NCBI GenBank assembly: GCA_951217055.1
Contig: OX578277.1
Span: 66,248,388 to 66,312,387 of the forward strand
Direction of reading: 5' to 3'
Length of the DNA stretch: 64,000 nt
From: Gerris lacustris
Lineage: Eukaryota > Arthropoda > Insecta > Hemiptera > Gerridae
Every line of letters starts with the position of its first letter. Position 1 is the first letter of the stretch. Position numbers and translations under genes: made by a program. The notes under the pieces are model-generated. The model had not been told where the DNA came from, did no database searches, and was given only the letters and a program-made list of their open reading frames with translations. This document shows positions 12,476 through 24,900 of this stretch, one piece after another.

Positions 12476-12915
12476 TATTTGTATATCTTTATAAACAATT
12501 GGTTTTCTTCTTTTAATTTTAACAGAGATTGAATTAATGTCGTAATTCATTGCTTTTTCTAATTTTATTTGATGTTTCTATAGCTTGAAGTAAATTATTT
12601 ATTCACTTTACTTTGTAAGATTAGAACCAAAAACTTATTTTTCTTACACGAAAGAAACCATAAAAAAGTAAGTTATGCAAACCAATCATACGAGATAACA
12701 CCTGATGTTGCGTAACCCCTGCAAACTATATGAATGAATCTGGCACCGATACACTTTTTTTCATTCGTTCTCGATCTCTTTAGGAGGCAGACCGTGCTTT
12801 GATGTAATGTGATCGCGATTTATTTTTTAAACGAATTTTTTCATTTCCTACTTCTTTATTTATTATATAAAAAAATTTAGTTTACACTTTTAATATATTA
12901 TTTTTAATTGATACT

Positions 12916-12970
12916 ATGGGTCCAGGAATGGAGAAGGAGAAAAGAGTTTACAAACTCGTTTTAACTGGAG
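12916..12970 (+). CDS. Ttd14: TTD14-like exon 1 (start codon)
   Basis: Encodes [18 protein letters not shown] plus the first base of the next glycine, followed by donor GTTTGT. The ATG is the first before the Walker strand (VLTGG); a second in-frame ATG is four codons downstream. Confidence 0.85.
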
Positions 12971-15900
12971 GTTTGTAAAATTTAAAAAAATATATAATAT
13001 ATTGTATTTCCATGCACACCACCATGTGTGAATCGTATGATAATTTTGATAAAAAATCATTTTATATAATATCTAATATTTTTAGTGAATTTATCGCAGT
13101 ATTTTATATTTATTCGTTATAAAATTATTTGAATTTTTGATTGCTCTTGTATGATTTTATTGTTTTTATTTATGAAACACAACCCGTAAGCTATACGTTT
13201 TTTAAACATGTCGTAGGTCATGCCCATTCAGGCCTCCACTTATGTCACTTGAGCCTTTTGAAAAAACTTAAGCTGCTATCAAATTTACAAGAAAGAGTAA
13301 CCGACTCAAAATTTTAATTTCGTAATTTGCCGTGGACTTTATTTATTTAGATGGGTCCGATTTTGGCACGTAGCCGAAGATGAATCAAGCAAATTGTGTT
13401 ATTACAAGCACTTACATAGTATTTGCATGTTAATATAGCTGTACTTTTTTTTAATGGTCAAAGTTCACCTCTTTCTTTAAATGATTCATTTAACATTACA
13501 CTGCATGCTATTAATAATGTTTTTATTTTGCAACTCCATTTCTTAATATAAATTTTGTAAGTAAACAAAATCAAGTTCAACTTAAAAATAAATGAATCTG
13601 ACATTTTCCTATGACACGAGTTATCTCTAATTGTTAGTTTTGATCCTCTAATTGTTAGAAAGTTGGTTGTTTAGTGTGAGATATTATAAAACTTTGATAT
13701 TTTTTACTTGAACTGTTTTTGAGTTAGAGGTTAAACTACTAATAAGAATCCTTTGGCCTCTGCAATTAGTGTAACATTCCCATGAGTTAGTTGATTCAAT
13801 TATTAATGAAGGCTGTACTTTTCATTCTCTTTCCAATTTTATTTTAAAAATATTCTACTTACTGTCTGATTTTAAGTGATCAGTTCAAGCAGGTAGGTAT
13901 ACTATTAACAATTTGAAACTTCTAACATTGATTTGACCAATTGATTGGTCCTCAATATTTTTTATGAAAAATTTAGGAGTCAACTTTAAGTAATAAATGT
14001 GCCACCTGTAATAGATTTAAATTATATTTTAAGCCACCTTTAATGTCCCCTCGTAGTGTTAAAAGAACCTAGAATATTACAGTTAGTGCGTTATGAGTGT
14101 TGCATTTTGACACTTAGGTTGGCTAACCTATGTTAAGGGGGCTACACACTTTACGATTATCTGCGCAGTTTATCAAGAGTGACGTCATGTCTGAGCGATA
14201 AACTGAGGTAACTGCGCAGTTTAGTCCGGTTTTCACGCCGATAAAAAGTCTGTGGACCCTCTTTTGCAACGATTTTGTAGATTTTATTAGAAAACACTTA
14301 GAACAAATTATATTAAAACTGAAGATAAATCGGACGGTATCCTACACACCTTCAGTTCAGATAATCGTACCGATTTTCACACAGATATTTGTGACCTATA
14401 ACTGCGCAGATAATCTTAAGGTGTGTTGCCCCCTTTAGGACAAATTGAATCTACTGGGCCTGGGAGGTAGTGGGGCAGCATCATGTTTGTATCCAAATGA
14501 AGGGTTATTTTAATCTACTTCGTCCATAGAATTTTACTTCTTATTTACAAATAAGTTTCGACATTTAATCTGAGAATGTTTTTTACCTTGAATAATCTTT
14601 TAATATAATGTCGGTAATGATATCTTATAGTGAATGGTTAAAATTACCCTTTAAGTAGATAAAGAATAGTTTGACAAACATAGAGGACGGATTTTTATAT
14701 AATGAATTTAAAAAGATCAAGTTCATTGGCTATTACTTCTGTCAATGTTTGCATAGTTATATATTTTTTCCTTTATGGCGTTAAAGAAAGTTATTATAAT
14801 TATCACATTGTCTAATTCCAACTTTACTTTAGCTTTTAGAGCATATTATATTCCATAGAAATAATACGTCCTGTTTTTGTTGATGTATGATTTGAATCCC
14901 TACTTTTATTCATAGGTGCTTTATTTTTATGTTTCTGAGTTAATTTAACTAATTAGCTTGCAAATTTCTGCTAAAGGGAGTTCTTTTCAGATAGTGAAGG
15001 TTACAAAGTCTTCTTCAACGGTTATCTTAAGTGCCATACCAGTGATCTTTTTGTTTGCCTCCTTGTGATAACAGGAAGGTACACCGTACACCCATTGTGC
15101 AAACTATTATTTATTGGTTTCTTCTTAAGAGCTTGTTTTTATTTTGTCATATTATGTATTTTTAATCATGTCTGCACAGTTTCAAAGATGTTTTGTGACC
15201 CTATTTTGGGTCTAAACCACTATCCCTTGTCTTATACACTTATTATTACATATATCACTCCCTATTTATGCTCATTTTTATGTAATAAAATGTATTGATT
15301 TTTATTTTCAGGCCCTTGTGGAGGTAAAACAACAGGGCAAGCAAGATTATCAACTTTTTTTGAAAATCTCGGATGGAAGGTATAATATTGTGTATTTCTA
15401 TCTTGTAAGGTATATTTTACTAATTTATGTTAATGGTAATTGGAAACTTTTAACTTATGTTATGTAATAGGTTACAATGGGCACATTTGATTAACAGTTC
15501 ATAATTAGTTTAACCTTCAAAAAAGTTCTGTAAAAAACTAATATAGATTTTAGAGCTATACCAATATAGAGATGACATTTAACATAAATTGATTTTTAAA
15601 TGTTAATGCTACAAGATATTTTATTTTTTAGACAGGAAATAAGTATGTTATTAATATGGAAGAAAGCTAACTGCTATATTTTTATTCCATTTTGTATTAT
15701 TTTGATAGAGTAAAAAGAGGAAAATGTGACTTTTTATCAGATGTGCTTGCTTGCTTTTGATATTTTGTTTATTTAGTTATTTTTTTAATTATTTATCTAT
15801 TTTGTAAATTCCCTGCTCTTTGCCACAACTTATATTGTGGCCACATTTATGAAATGGTACGGTGACTATCTTTTTCAGGTTTTTCGTGTTCCTGAATCAG

Positions 15901-18900
15901 CCACAGTGCTTCTCAGGTACTTTACTTCTGATTGAAGCTGATTTTTACATTTATATTCGTCAATCTATGTGATATTTTTCTCATTAAGCTCTTTGCTACT
16001 TTTGGGGTAGCTTTCCATGGTATTTTATTTTTACACAATAACAACACATTCAACAAAACATAATCAATATCCAAACAGAATCTTTGGACAATTCATTGTT
16101 TAACTTAATTACTTTTTTTATTCCCAACAATTCATAAATTATTTTTTACTGGTTGACAGTTTAAAGGTCATATGAGATCACCCACTTCAAGCATCTCTCT
16201 GTGATGTGTCACCCTCTAAGACTTGAACTCAGATATGTTGGTGTTTGGACCTTGGTTCCAGTGGAAGACATGACCTTAACTGTCTCAACCATATCCCTTA
16301 CACAGTATTATTTTCCTTATTTCCTTTTTTAAATTAAAAACAAACAAAGACAAACAATCAAAAGAACAAATTTAAACTAATTAACTAAATTTAACTATGA
16401 TAGTAATACAATTTAAGTAGTTGCTGAGAAAGTTTTTGCTATCTAATTATAAGGTCCTTCCTTAAAATTGCAATATATAATCTGATTTACGAGAAAATAT
16501 GATGGTTTATGTTGATAATATTAATATGAATTGATCAATTTTTCTTGTTATCATAAAGGAATTGAAGTATACATACTTCCTCAATGTGGTGATCATTTTA
16601 TTGCAATGATTATTTTTATTACTGGCAGACAAAAGCTACATGTTAAAATTCATCACATAGATTGACTATTTATTTATTTATTATTTTTTTCAATCACAGA
16701 GTCTTTTGTAATCATTGTTTCTACTCTTCTTCTGCTTGATTTGAGTATGAATACTCAAAACAAGGCACATTTGAGGCAGCCTGTCATATTCCACCTAATT
16801 ATAAAAATAACCTTTTATAACTGAAGTAATTTTGAACCAATCAAAGTGTATTAGCTCCATAAAATGTATCTAAAAAAATAAATTAGAATTCACTTTAACA
16901 TACACATGTATCACAGGCTAATCTTTTCTTAAAGGTGAGAAGAGTGGTTAAGGACAATTTAGTAATTGTTATTTATAGTATAAAATTTAGTACAGTAATA
17001 CCCATGACTTAGGAAATAAGTGGGACTGCGATAATAGGTGGGAAGTCGAAATATAAGTGAGTCGAGGAATGTACTTAGACAAATTATTAACTGGGTACTT
17101 ATTACTATGGAATATATGGAGTATGGAAGTAATAACTTTTATTGGAAAACCTTAATAAAAAAATGAATATATATGAACATACTAAGTAATTTATAAAGAA
17201 ACAAATTAATACTAAGGGATAAAAAACCTGTACAAACAATAAGTATGATAAAAGTTATTCAATCCGAGAATAAAAAAATTAATAATAATGGGGTTACTTT
17301 GTATTAGAATAATGTATAATGGGTATTAAAATAATACGAAAAAACAACAAAACACAATATAATGGTTTGAATAGAAATATAATGCGCGTTGAAACTCCTT
17401 TTTCAAAAAAAGTCTGAAAATAAAGTCCAATTAAATTTTCTTCAGTTCAATAAAAGTACTACATTCAAGATATATCACTCAATTATAACAATTTTTTTCT
17501 TATTTCACAACAAACAAAGTTACAGATTCATGTCGACAGGCTGTGCACTCATCTTCATGTCAATTTTCTTCAAGTCAAGTAAGTTTCATAGTCACATTAT
17601 CAACTCCAGGATCGCTTTCAACAGCATTATCGGATGTTACATAACACCGAATTTGCATTAGTCGGGATAACCTAAGTCAGGGTATTACTGTGTTTAAATT
17701 TTGTATTTTTATAAGAGCAACTATTTCAAAATTTCATTTAAGCCTAGTTTGCACGGGTCGAGTATTTTAGTATTAGTAGCCTCGGTCGAGTATTTTAGTA
17801 TTAGTAGCCACGGTCGAGTAATTTAGTCAGTGTCGAGTATATAAATTTAGTAAGTAACAAAGTGTCCATACGAGTCGAGTACTAAATTACTAAACTACTC
17901 TACTAAAATACTCGACCCGTGCAAACTAGGCTTTAATGAAAGTAATTTAAAAAGATAATAGAGGCCTTATAATTGGAGAGTAAAGATTTACTGTACTACA
18001 TTGTGTATTAAGTGTTTTATCCCTCTTGAGAAACCATTAATGATTTATGCAGGCTTTTATTAACACATTTTTTTTTAGTGTAAAATAATATTAAACATAA
18101 TAAAGTTTCACAATATTTGTTCTTAATTTTTTATTACTAAAAAAGAAAAACAAGAAAAAATAAAATAAAAACAGTAACTAGCATTCAAATTATTACTTCA
18201 TATCTTTCAATTGTTCCTAAATATAGGACATGAAAAGTACTCTTATCTCTGTGATAAGAACTAGTACAATACATTTCAATTTGTATTAGTCTCTTGAATA
18301 ATATATATTTTTTTTTTATTATTATTATTATTTCTTTTACTCATTTTAATTTTGATTAGTAATGTTATTTTATCAGTTTTTAGTTTTAGGATAAGGAAAT
18401 ATGTAGAATTTTGTATATGTTTGAGCACTCCACTTAAAGCTTACTCTCAAAGAAATTATCATTATTTAAATAATATTTTTATGGTTTAAGATCTTTTTTT
18501 AAACTTAACTTAAGATTTTTTTTTTTTTTTTAAATTTGAATTAAATAAGGAAAAAGATTCCTTCATCAATTCTAACAAGATGATAGAAAAAACTTTAATG
18601 TATAATGGATGTATAGAATAATAATAATTTAAAGAAATAGAAGTGTTCTTAGTCAAAGTATTTGATGTTGAGCTGCCACTCACTTCAACGATGTTAGGCA
18701 TTTCAGTAGATAATGTTTTCTTTTCTACTGCTATCCTTTTTTTATATCGTATAGTTGTCTTAATTTTTAATTTGGAATAACTATTAGTATATTTTTCATA
18801 TTGGTATAAAATCAATAAATACAACAGATTGTTTGAAAAAATATTTTGGAATCATAGCTCAATAGGTGTAGTAGTATTAGCTGTAGTTAGTGTATCATTA

Positions 18901-21900
18901 TGTATTTTTTTAAATATTGTAATCTAAACTTGTTTATTTTTTATTACAGCGGAGGAATAAAGTTTGGGGATTTAACAGCTGATCAAGGTATGATTGAGGA
19001 TTTTTTTTTGAGAGTCGATCAAGGGTTGGCAACTTATTTATAAAGAAAGAATTCATATTTTTATTTTATTCTAGTATATAATTAAAAAGAATTTTGGGTA
19101 TTTGAATTCAGTTTTCAGCCTCATGAGAGATTAAGCTGTAGAATTTAAATAAATCTAATCTACTGTTTGATATCAATAAATTATTTTTATTGGTGTCATT
19201 TTATATGCATTCAGAAATGGCAACATAAACGGGTGTAACCACAAAGTGTTGAGGATGATTGATTTATTATAGTACATTGTACATTGAAAAATTAAGGTTC
19301 TCTGCCAAGAGAGTAAACAATGAAATGTCTTTGTCAACCCTCTACTATATGCAGAAACATTGAGTCAGTTAAATTAGCAAAATATTTATAAAATGCTCTC
19401 TACTAAAAATATTTGTAAGTAGTTAGTAACATTTGTTACTAACAACAAATGTGGTGTTAATTAATAATACTTCAGTATGATCGTTATTTATGAAGAAGAA
19501 TAATATGCACTAAACTTGCGTTTGTTATTATGTGAAGGGATTTGAAGACTTATTATATTATAGGCACCTTGCACCATCAATCTAACTGACAGTCTGGCTA
19601 AGGATTGACAATCTGATTGCCCATGATAAGTCACTATTTCTGGTTATTTTTAAATTTGAGCTTCAATCACAGGTTGTTTTACCAGTTTTTCTTTTAATTG
19701 TCAATGCTAAGGCAATAGGCAACGCTTTTTATTCTTACTTGACATCCGCACTTGATATGTACTATTATGTTACTTCTCTTTGGAAGGTCCCTTGTGACTG
19801 AATTCAGGAATTTCAGTCTGATTTCGATTGATTCATTTAAAAGGTTAATCAGATTGATCGTGTATGTTCTTTAAAGATGTAATATTAATTTTTATCCCAT
19901 CATGGATCTACCAGTAATTTCTAAATGTTACCATATATAATGCTGTGATACTGTTTTTGAATGCACTTAATTCTGTCATTAGATTTTAACTGTTTCTTTC
20001 TTATATTAAATTAGTCAAATAAATGAATATGACAATCTTTCCTTGTATATAAATTGCTAACAATGGGATCTCTCTTGCCTTATGTTTGCTTAATACCTCT
20101 GTCAATTTGGTTAAATGTTTATAAATGTGACTATTTCACTGAAGCAACAACTTTTATTATGATAGTCCTATGGCTAATAGACACATTAGTTCTCTTTCTC
20201 TCTCTATCTCTCTAAATTTTGTATTTTTTTTATATTCTTGAGGTTAATCACAAACAACTAAAGAATATAAATTGATTTGTTTGCCTCTTTTGAATAATCT
20301 TATCATGAAAGTTAACAAAAGTTTTACTTTTTGAGAAATAGTAAATATCTCTTCTAGTTGACAACTATAACACGGAAGGAATTTTTGGTTGAAATTCTAG
20401 CTAGAAATCTAAACTCTTAAGTAGATTAATTAGCTAACATATTTAAGTTATATCAATTCATATTTTTTTCCATGGTAGTGTAGATTAACCTCTTTAAATA
20501 AAAGTGAATAATTAATATAACTAAATTTAAAAAGTTGTCTGCAAAAAATATATTAAACTTGCTTAAATTTGTATAACAGTAATGAGTTTCAAATTGTTTG
20601 AGTAGTTAATTAACCTCTTAAAAATATAAGAAGTTCCTAAGATAAATTAATCAGAACAAACAAATTAATGAAATTAGCATTAATGTATTTTTCAGACTTT
20701 TCAATAATTGTTGTAGAATGAATAAACCTTTCACTTGTTTTATTACATTGCACAAGTGGATAAAAACATAAGATTGAGTTTAAGTATAATAATAGAATTT
20801 TTGTACAAGTAAAAGCAAATAGGGAAATTAAAACTAAAAGAAAGTAGGACACCTTAAGGCCCACTTATACTTAATTGAACTGTGCAGTTTATTTATTTAT
20901 TTATTTTTTTTTTAGGGGGGAAAAAACTTAACTCAAATTCTGTAGCACAAGTCTATTTTTCTTGAGGTTTGTCAATATTCTTTCTTGTTGGCAGCATCTG
21001 AAATAAAAAGGTAGACTGAGTAAAATGTTAGTTTAACTTTGGAAACTGTAAAGGTTTGAATCCTGTGCAATTTTAAGCCAGCAGGAGGGGTCTTGACTAA
21101 GCAAAGGATATAGCAGTTTTAATGGTATAGAATAGGGAAGTAATTTGATAATGAATAAAGCAAAATGCCTCTTCATCAAAAGTAAATTGGGTAAAGCTCT
21201 TTTTACCAATAAAGGTAATGTTCGTGCTGGTAAGACGAGTAGAAATGTAGAAAATAATCAATGTAGGAATCAAAATTTAAATGTAACAGATTTAAACCTC
21301 TCTCTGGACTCCTGCAAGTAAGTTCAGGAGTCTGCCGTCTTAGACTCCTGCAAGTAAGTTCAGGAGTCGAAAGTTTCACTTGTCTTCTTCTATTTGCACT
21401 GAAGATTACCACTATTGGTTAAAAGACAACTTTGTACTATAAATTTACTTTTAGTGGATTGCTATATTTCTTTTATGCCTAATAATAGTTTAGGCAGTTT
21501 TATCTGCTCAAAACTCTCTGGATCTTTGTCTGTGTGTACGAGGTCTGGCTATTAAATAACGAGACTGCTTATGAAAAAGAGTTTTATTTTAAAAATTATT
21601 CGAAAATCAAATGCTCCCCTTCAATGTACTCTCCTCCCCTCGCTACACACCGTTCCATTAGTTTTTTCCATTGGTCAAAGCAATGCTGGAAGTCTTCTTT
21701 TGTAAGAGCATTTAGGAGCTCCGCCGATTTTTGCTTCACCTCGTCCATCGACTCGAACCGGGTTCCTTTTAAGGCAAACTTGATCTTTGGAAACAGAAAG
21801 AAGTGCCAGGGTTGGCACCCGGGTGGGGAATATTGAAAAACCCACCCGGGTAAAATGAAAAAAACCCATGTTAATTTCCCTGGGTTTTTTTAAAAATATA

Positions 21901-24900
21901 ATATATTAAAATATCAATATATATATATATAATTTTTTTTTTTTAATTCAAGTATTTTTTGTGATTGCAAGAGCTGTGAGACTAAAAAATATGCAGAATA
22001 TCACATATTATATCGTAATTCTATGATAACTATAAATTATTTTTGAGCTTTGTATGGCTTAAACCTTCTGAAATCCTGTTTATTCCCAAAATTCTCTATT
22101 TTATTCGTAGGCAAAAGCAATTTTAAAATATATTTTATCTACTCCAGAAACTACTAACAAATGAATAGTGACTAAAGAATATCATCATTATCCTAAAACG
22201 GTGGTTCTAACTATTAATTTGTCTGTAGTTAGTGGAGTAGATAAAATGTTTCGAAATTATATTTGTCCAAGAATAAAATTTTGATATTTTGGTAAATAAA
22301 AAAATAATATAATATAAACAAAAGCTTAAAAATAATTTAAAACAATGTGATTTTTAGGGTCCATAGGCAAAACCAAGGACCCTTATATTTTCCTGCGTGT
22401 GTCTGTCCGTCCGTCCTGTCGCATGCTCTCACGGCTACACCTTTCGTCCGATCATTTTGAAATTTGGCATGTATGTGTCTTGTACCGACCCACATATTTT
22501 TAAAATATAGCAACTTAAAAAAAATATTTTTCAAAAAAATTAGGGTAAAAAAACTTAAGGGTTAAAAATTTTACTTTTTTTTTTTGACACCGTGAGGGGT
22601 ATCATATGAAAGGGTACGTCGAGCTGATTACAAAAATATATAAGTCCTTGGGTTATAACCAGAGACGGGAAAAAGTCATAAACGTCATAGTCATATGATT
22701 TTGTCATAAAATAGCCATTTTACGCATAAACGTCATAAAATGGCCTTTTTTGCGAAATTTTTAGCAAAAAGGTTTTCTTTTTTTGTTAAAGAAAATGTTT
22801 AAATTGAACATTTGTGGTCCGGTTCCAGGTAAAAGTGCTGTAGAACAAAAAACCCTTACACCAGCTTAGTGAAAGGCCAGGGCTCTTAATTCCCTGACAA
22901 CTTTCGGACTTAACTAATGCGCTTATGCATACCTACAACCAGGGAGGCACCGACGGTTATCCCTAATTCCAAAATAGGGCTCCTGATCGGCTCCTTCTTG
23001 GAACAACTCCTCTATTTAGAATCCAAGAAGTTCAAGATAGATTCTCCAGTTAGCCAATAGTAAACCCATTGGATTGGGCAGTCTCCTGATTGGCTGTTCC
23101 ATAGTTAAATTTTTGAATATATTCATGGTAAGGGAGTAGAGTAGAATGTGTAATTGCTCATTTGATGACAAGTAACACGAATAAGAAACTTGTGTTACTT
23201 GTTTCTTGATTAATTTTACTAGTGTAACTAGTTTCTTAATAGATTCTACTCGTGTCAGAATGCCGAAAACTCCTGCAAACAAATTAGCGCTTTAGCGTAA
23301 GTGGGTGTCAGAGGAGGTGGACTTTTCTTTGGAAGGTGAAACATTCTTCTGTAAGCCATGTGATAAACAGGTAAGTTCTACACCTACTTTGTATCTGAAG
23401 TCTTCAAGGTCTTAGCTTCATTGGATACTGGAGAGGCGCCGTCAATTCGCAATGCAAAAGAAGCCCTAAAGGCTCCAGGACTGGAAACCCACCTGAACTA
23501 CATCAACGACAACTTTGGGACATTTCCTGACATAATAGAATGTCTGCAAAAACAGGATATGCTATTTCCAAACGGCGTCGAAAAAATCAAGACCCTTTGC
23601 GGTACTGATTGAGTTGGAAGAGTGGGGGAAAAGGTGAAAGAAAAGTTCACTGCTGTTCTCTCAAGGAATCCTGGGTGGGAACACGCCCAGGCCATAGTTG
23701 CCCGGTTGAAGAGCGTGCAAAAGCAAAAGCAAATGACGTGTTATGCATGAAATTTGCTCCCACCTCATCTGCCGTCGTCGAAAGGTCTTTTCCAAGTTTA
23801 AAATTCTACTGATGGACAAAAGAACCAATTTAACGCTGGAGAATATAGAACAACACATGATTACTTTTTACAATGTTGAAGCATTCTGCTAATAATTATC
23901 ATTTATTACATATAATGTAAATATAATTTTGTATCTATGAAATATTAAAATCTTTTTTGAACTGTTTCCCTCCAAAATAACGAAATGCTTCACATAAAGG
24001 CTAAATTTTCACAAAAAATAAACGTCATACTTTTGGCTAAAAGGTCATAAAACAACCGATTTTTTAAAATAAACGTCATAAAACAGGATAATAAAAGTCA
24101 TAGAATAAAGGTCATGAAATGGAAAAATAAAAGTCATAAACGTCCCGTCTCTGGTTATAACTTTGATAGGGCGAGTGTAGGCGAGTTTGAAGCGGCTGTG
24201 AAACGTGTCCCCCCCCCCCTCTATCTTGCTTATGTGAAGTGCAAAAAATCTGAAATAATTCCTGAACATTCTTCGACCAAAAGTAAAGTTACCACTTTTT
24301 GGAAATTTCGAAAAAAATATTATTTTATTTTTTATTGACAAAATACGCTTTTTTATAAGTATGGTCTTTTCGATGTATTTATATGGTTGTAGTCCGGTTC
24401 TGTGGCAAAAAAATACTTTATCGAAAGTTTGTTTATGTGTTTTGAGAATATCAGACCCATAGGATAGTTGAAAGTAAGCTTTTTTAGCATTTTAAAAAAC
24501 ACCATCAATAGGGTACTACTTAAACTATACAGTGTGGCCTACGGACCCTCGCTGTGTGCTAACCAGCACACACTTGACCTGTTTATTATTTAATAATGTT
24601 AATGTTATTTATAATAACTATATATTTTTATTTATTTAATTTTTTTTTTTATTAATTATTAATATTATTAATAAAACTAAAACCCAAAAGAAAAAAAAAA
24701 AAAAAATAATACTATTAACAATAGAATAAACGAAAACAAATTTTAAATTAAACCTATTTCAAAACATTTTTATAGTCCAGTCAAATGGTAGTTTGAAGTG
24801 GAAAGTTCTGGTGTAATTGATTTTAGTGGTTTATTTTATGTTTTTGGGGGTGCTGAACACGAATCTGAAGTAGTCCAACAACATTTCCCTCGCAAATATG

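Larger units (their letters stand above)
10307..12915. promoter_or_regulatory. Intergenic region between divergent genes
   Basis: The Kelch-like and TTD14-like start codons face away from each other across about 2.6 kb, so both promoters should lie here. I see no clear TATA or initiator motif to place either start. Part of the region is repeat (10741-11270, 12089-12173, 12385-12475), leaving the outer few hundred bases at each side as the likeliest promoter DNA. Confidence 0.4.
22358..24554. mobile_element. GGTCCATAGGC-family element, split by a hAT
   Basis: Left end near AGGGTCCATAGGC, right end GCCTACGGACCCT, imperfect inverted repeats. A TGTCTGTCCGTCCGTCC tract lies about 30 bp inside the left end. 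The same layout (end motif, CCTTATA, then TGTCTGTC) occurs at 33656 and inverted at 12385-12475. The hAT 22660-24153 is inserted in it. Confidence 0.5.
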
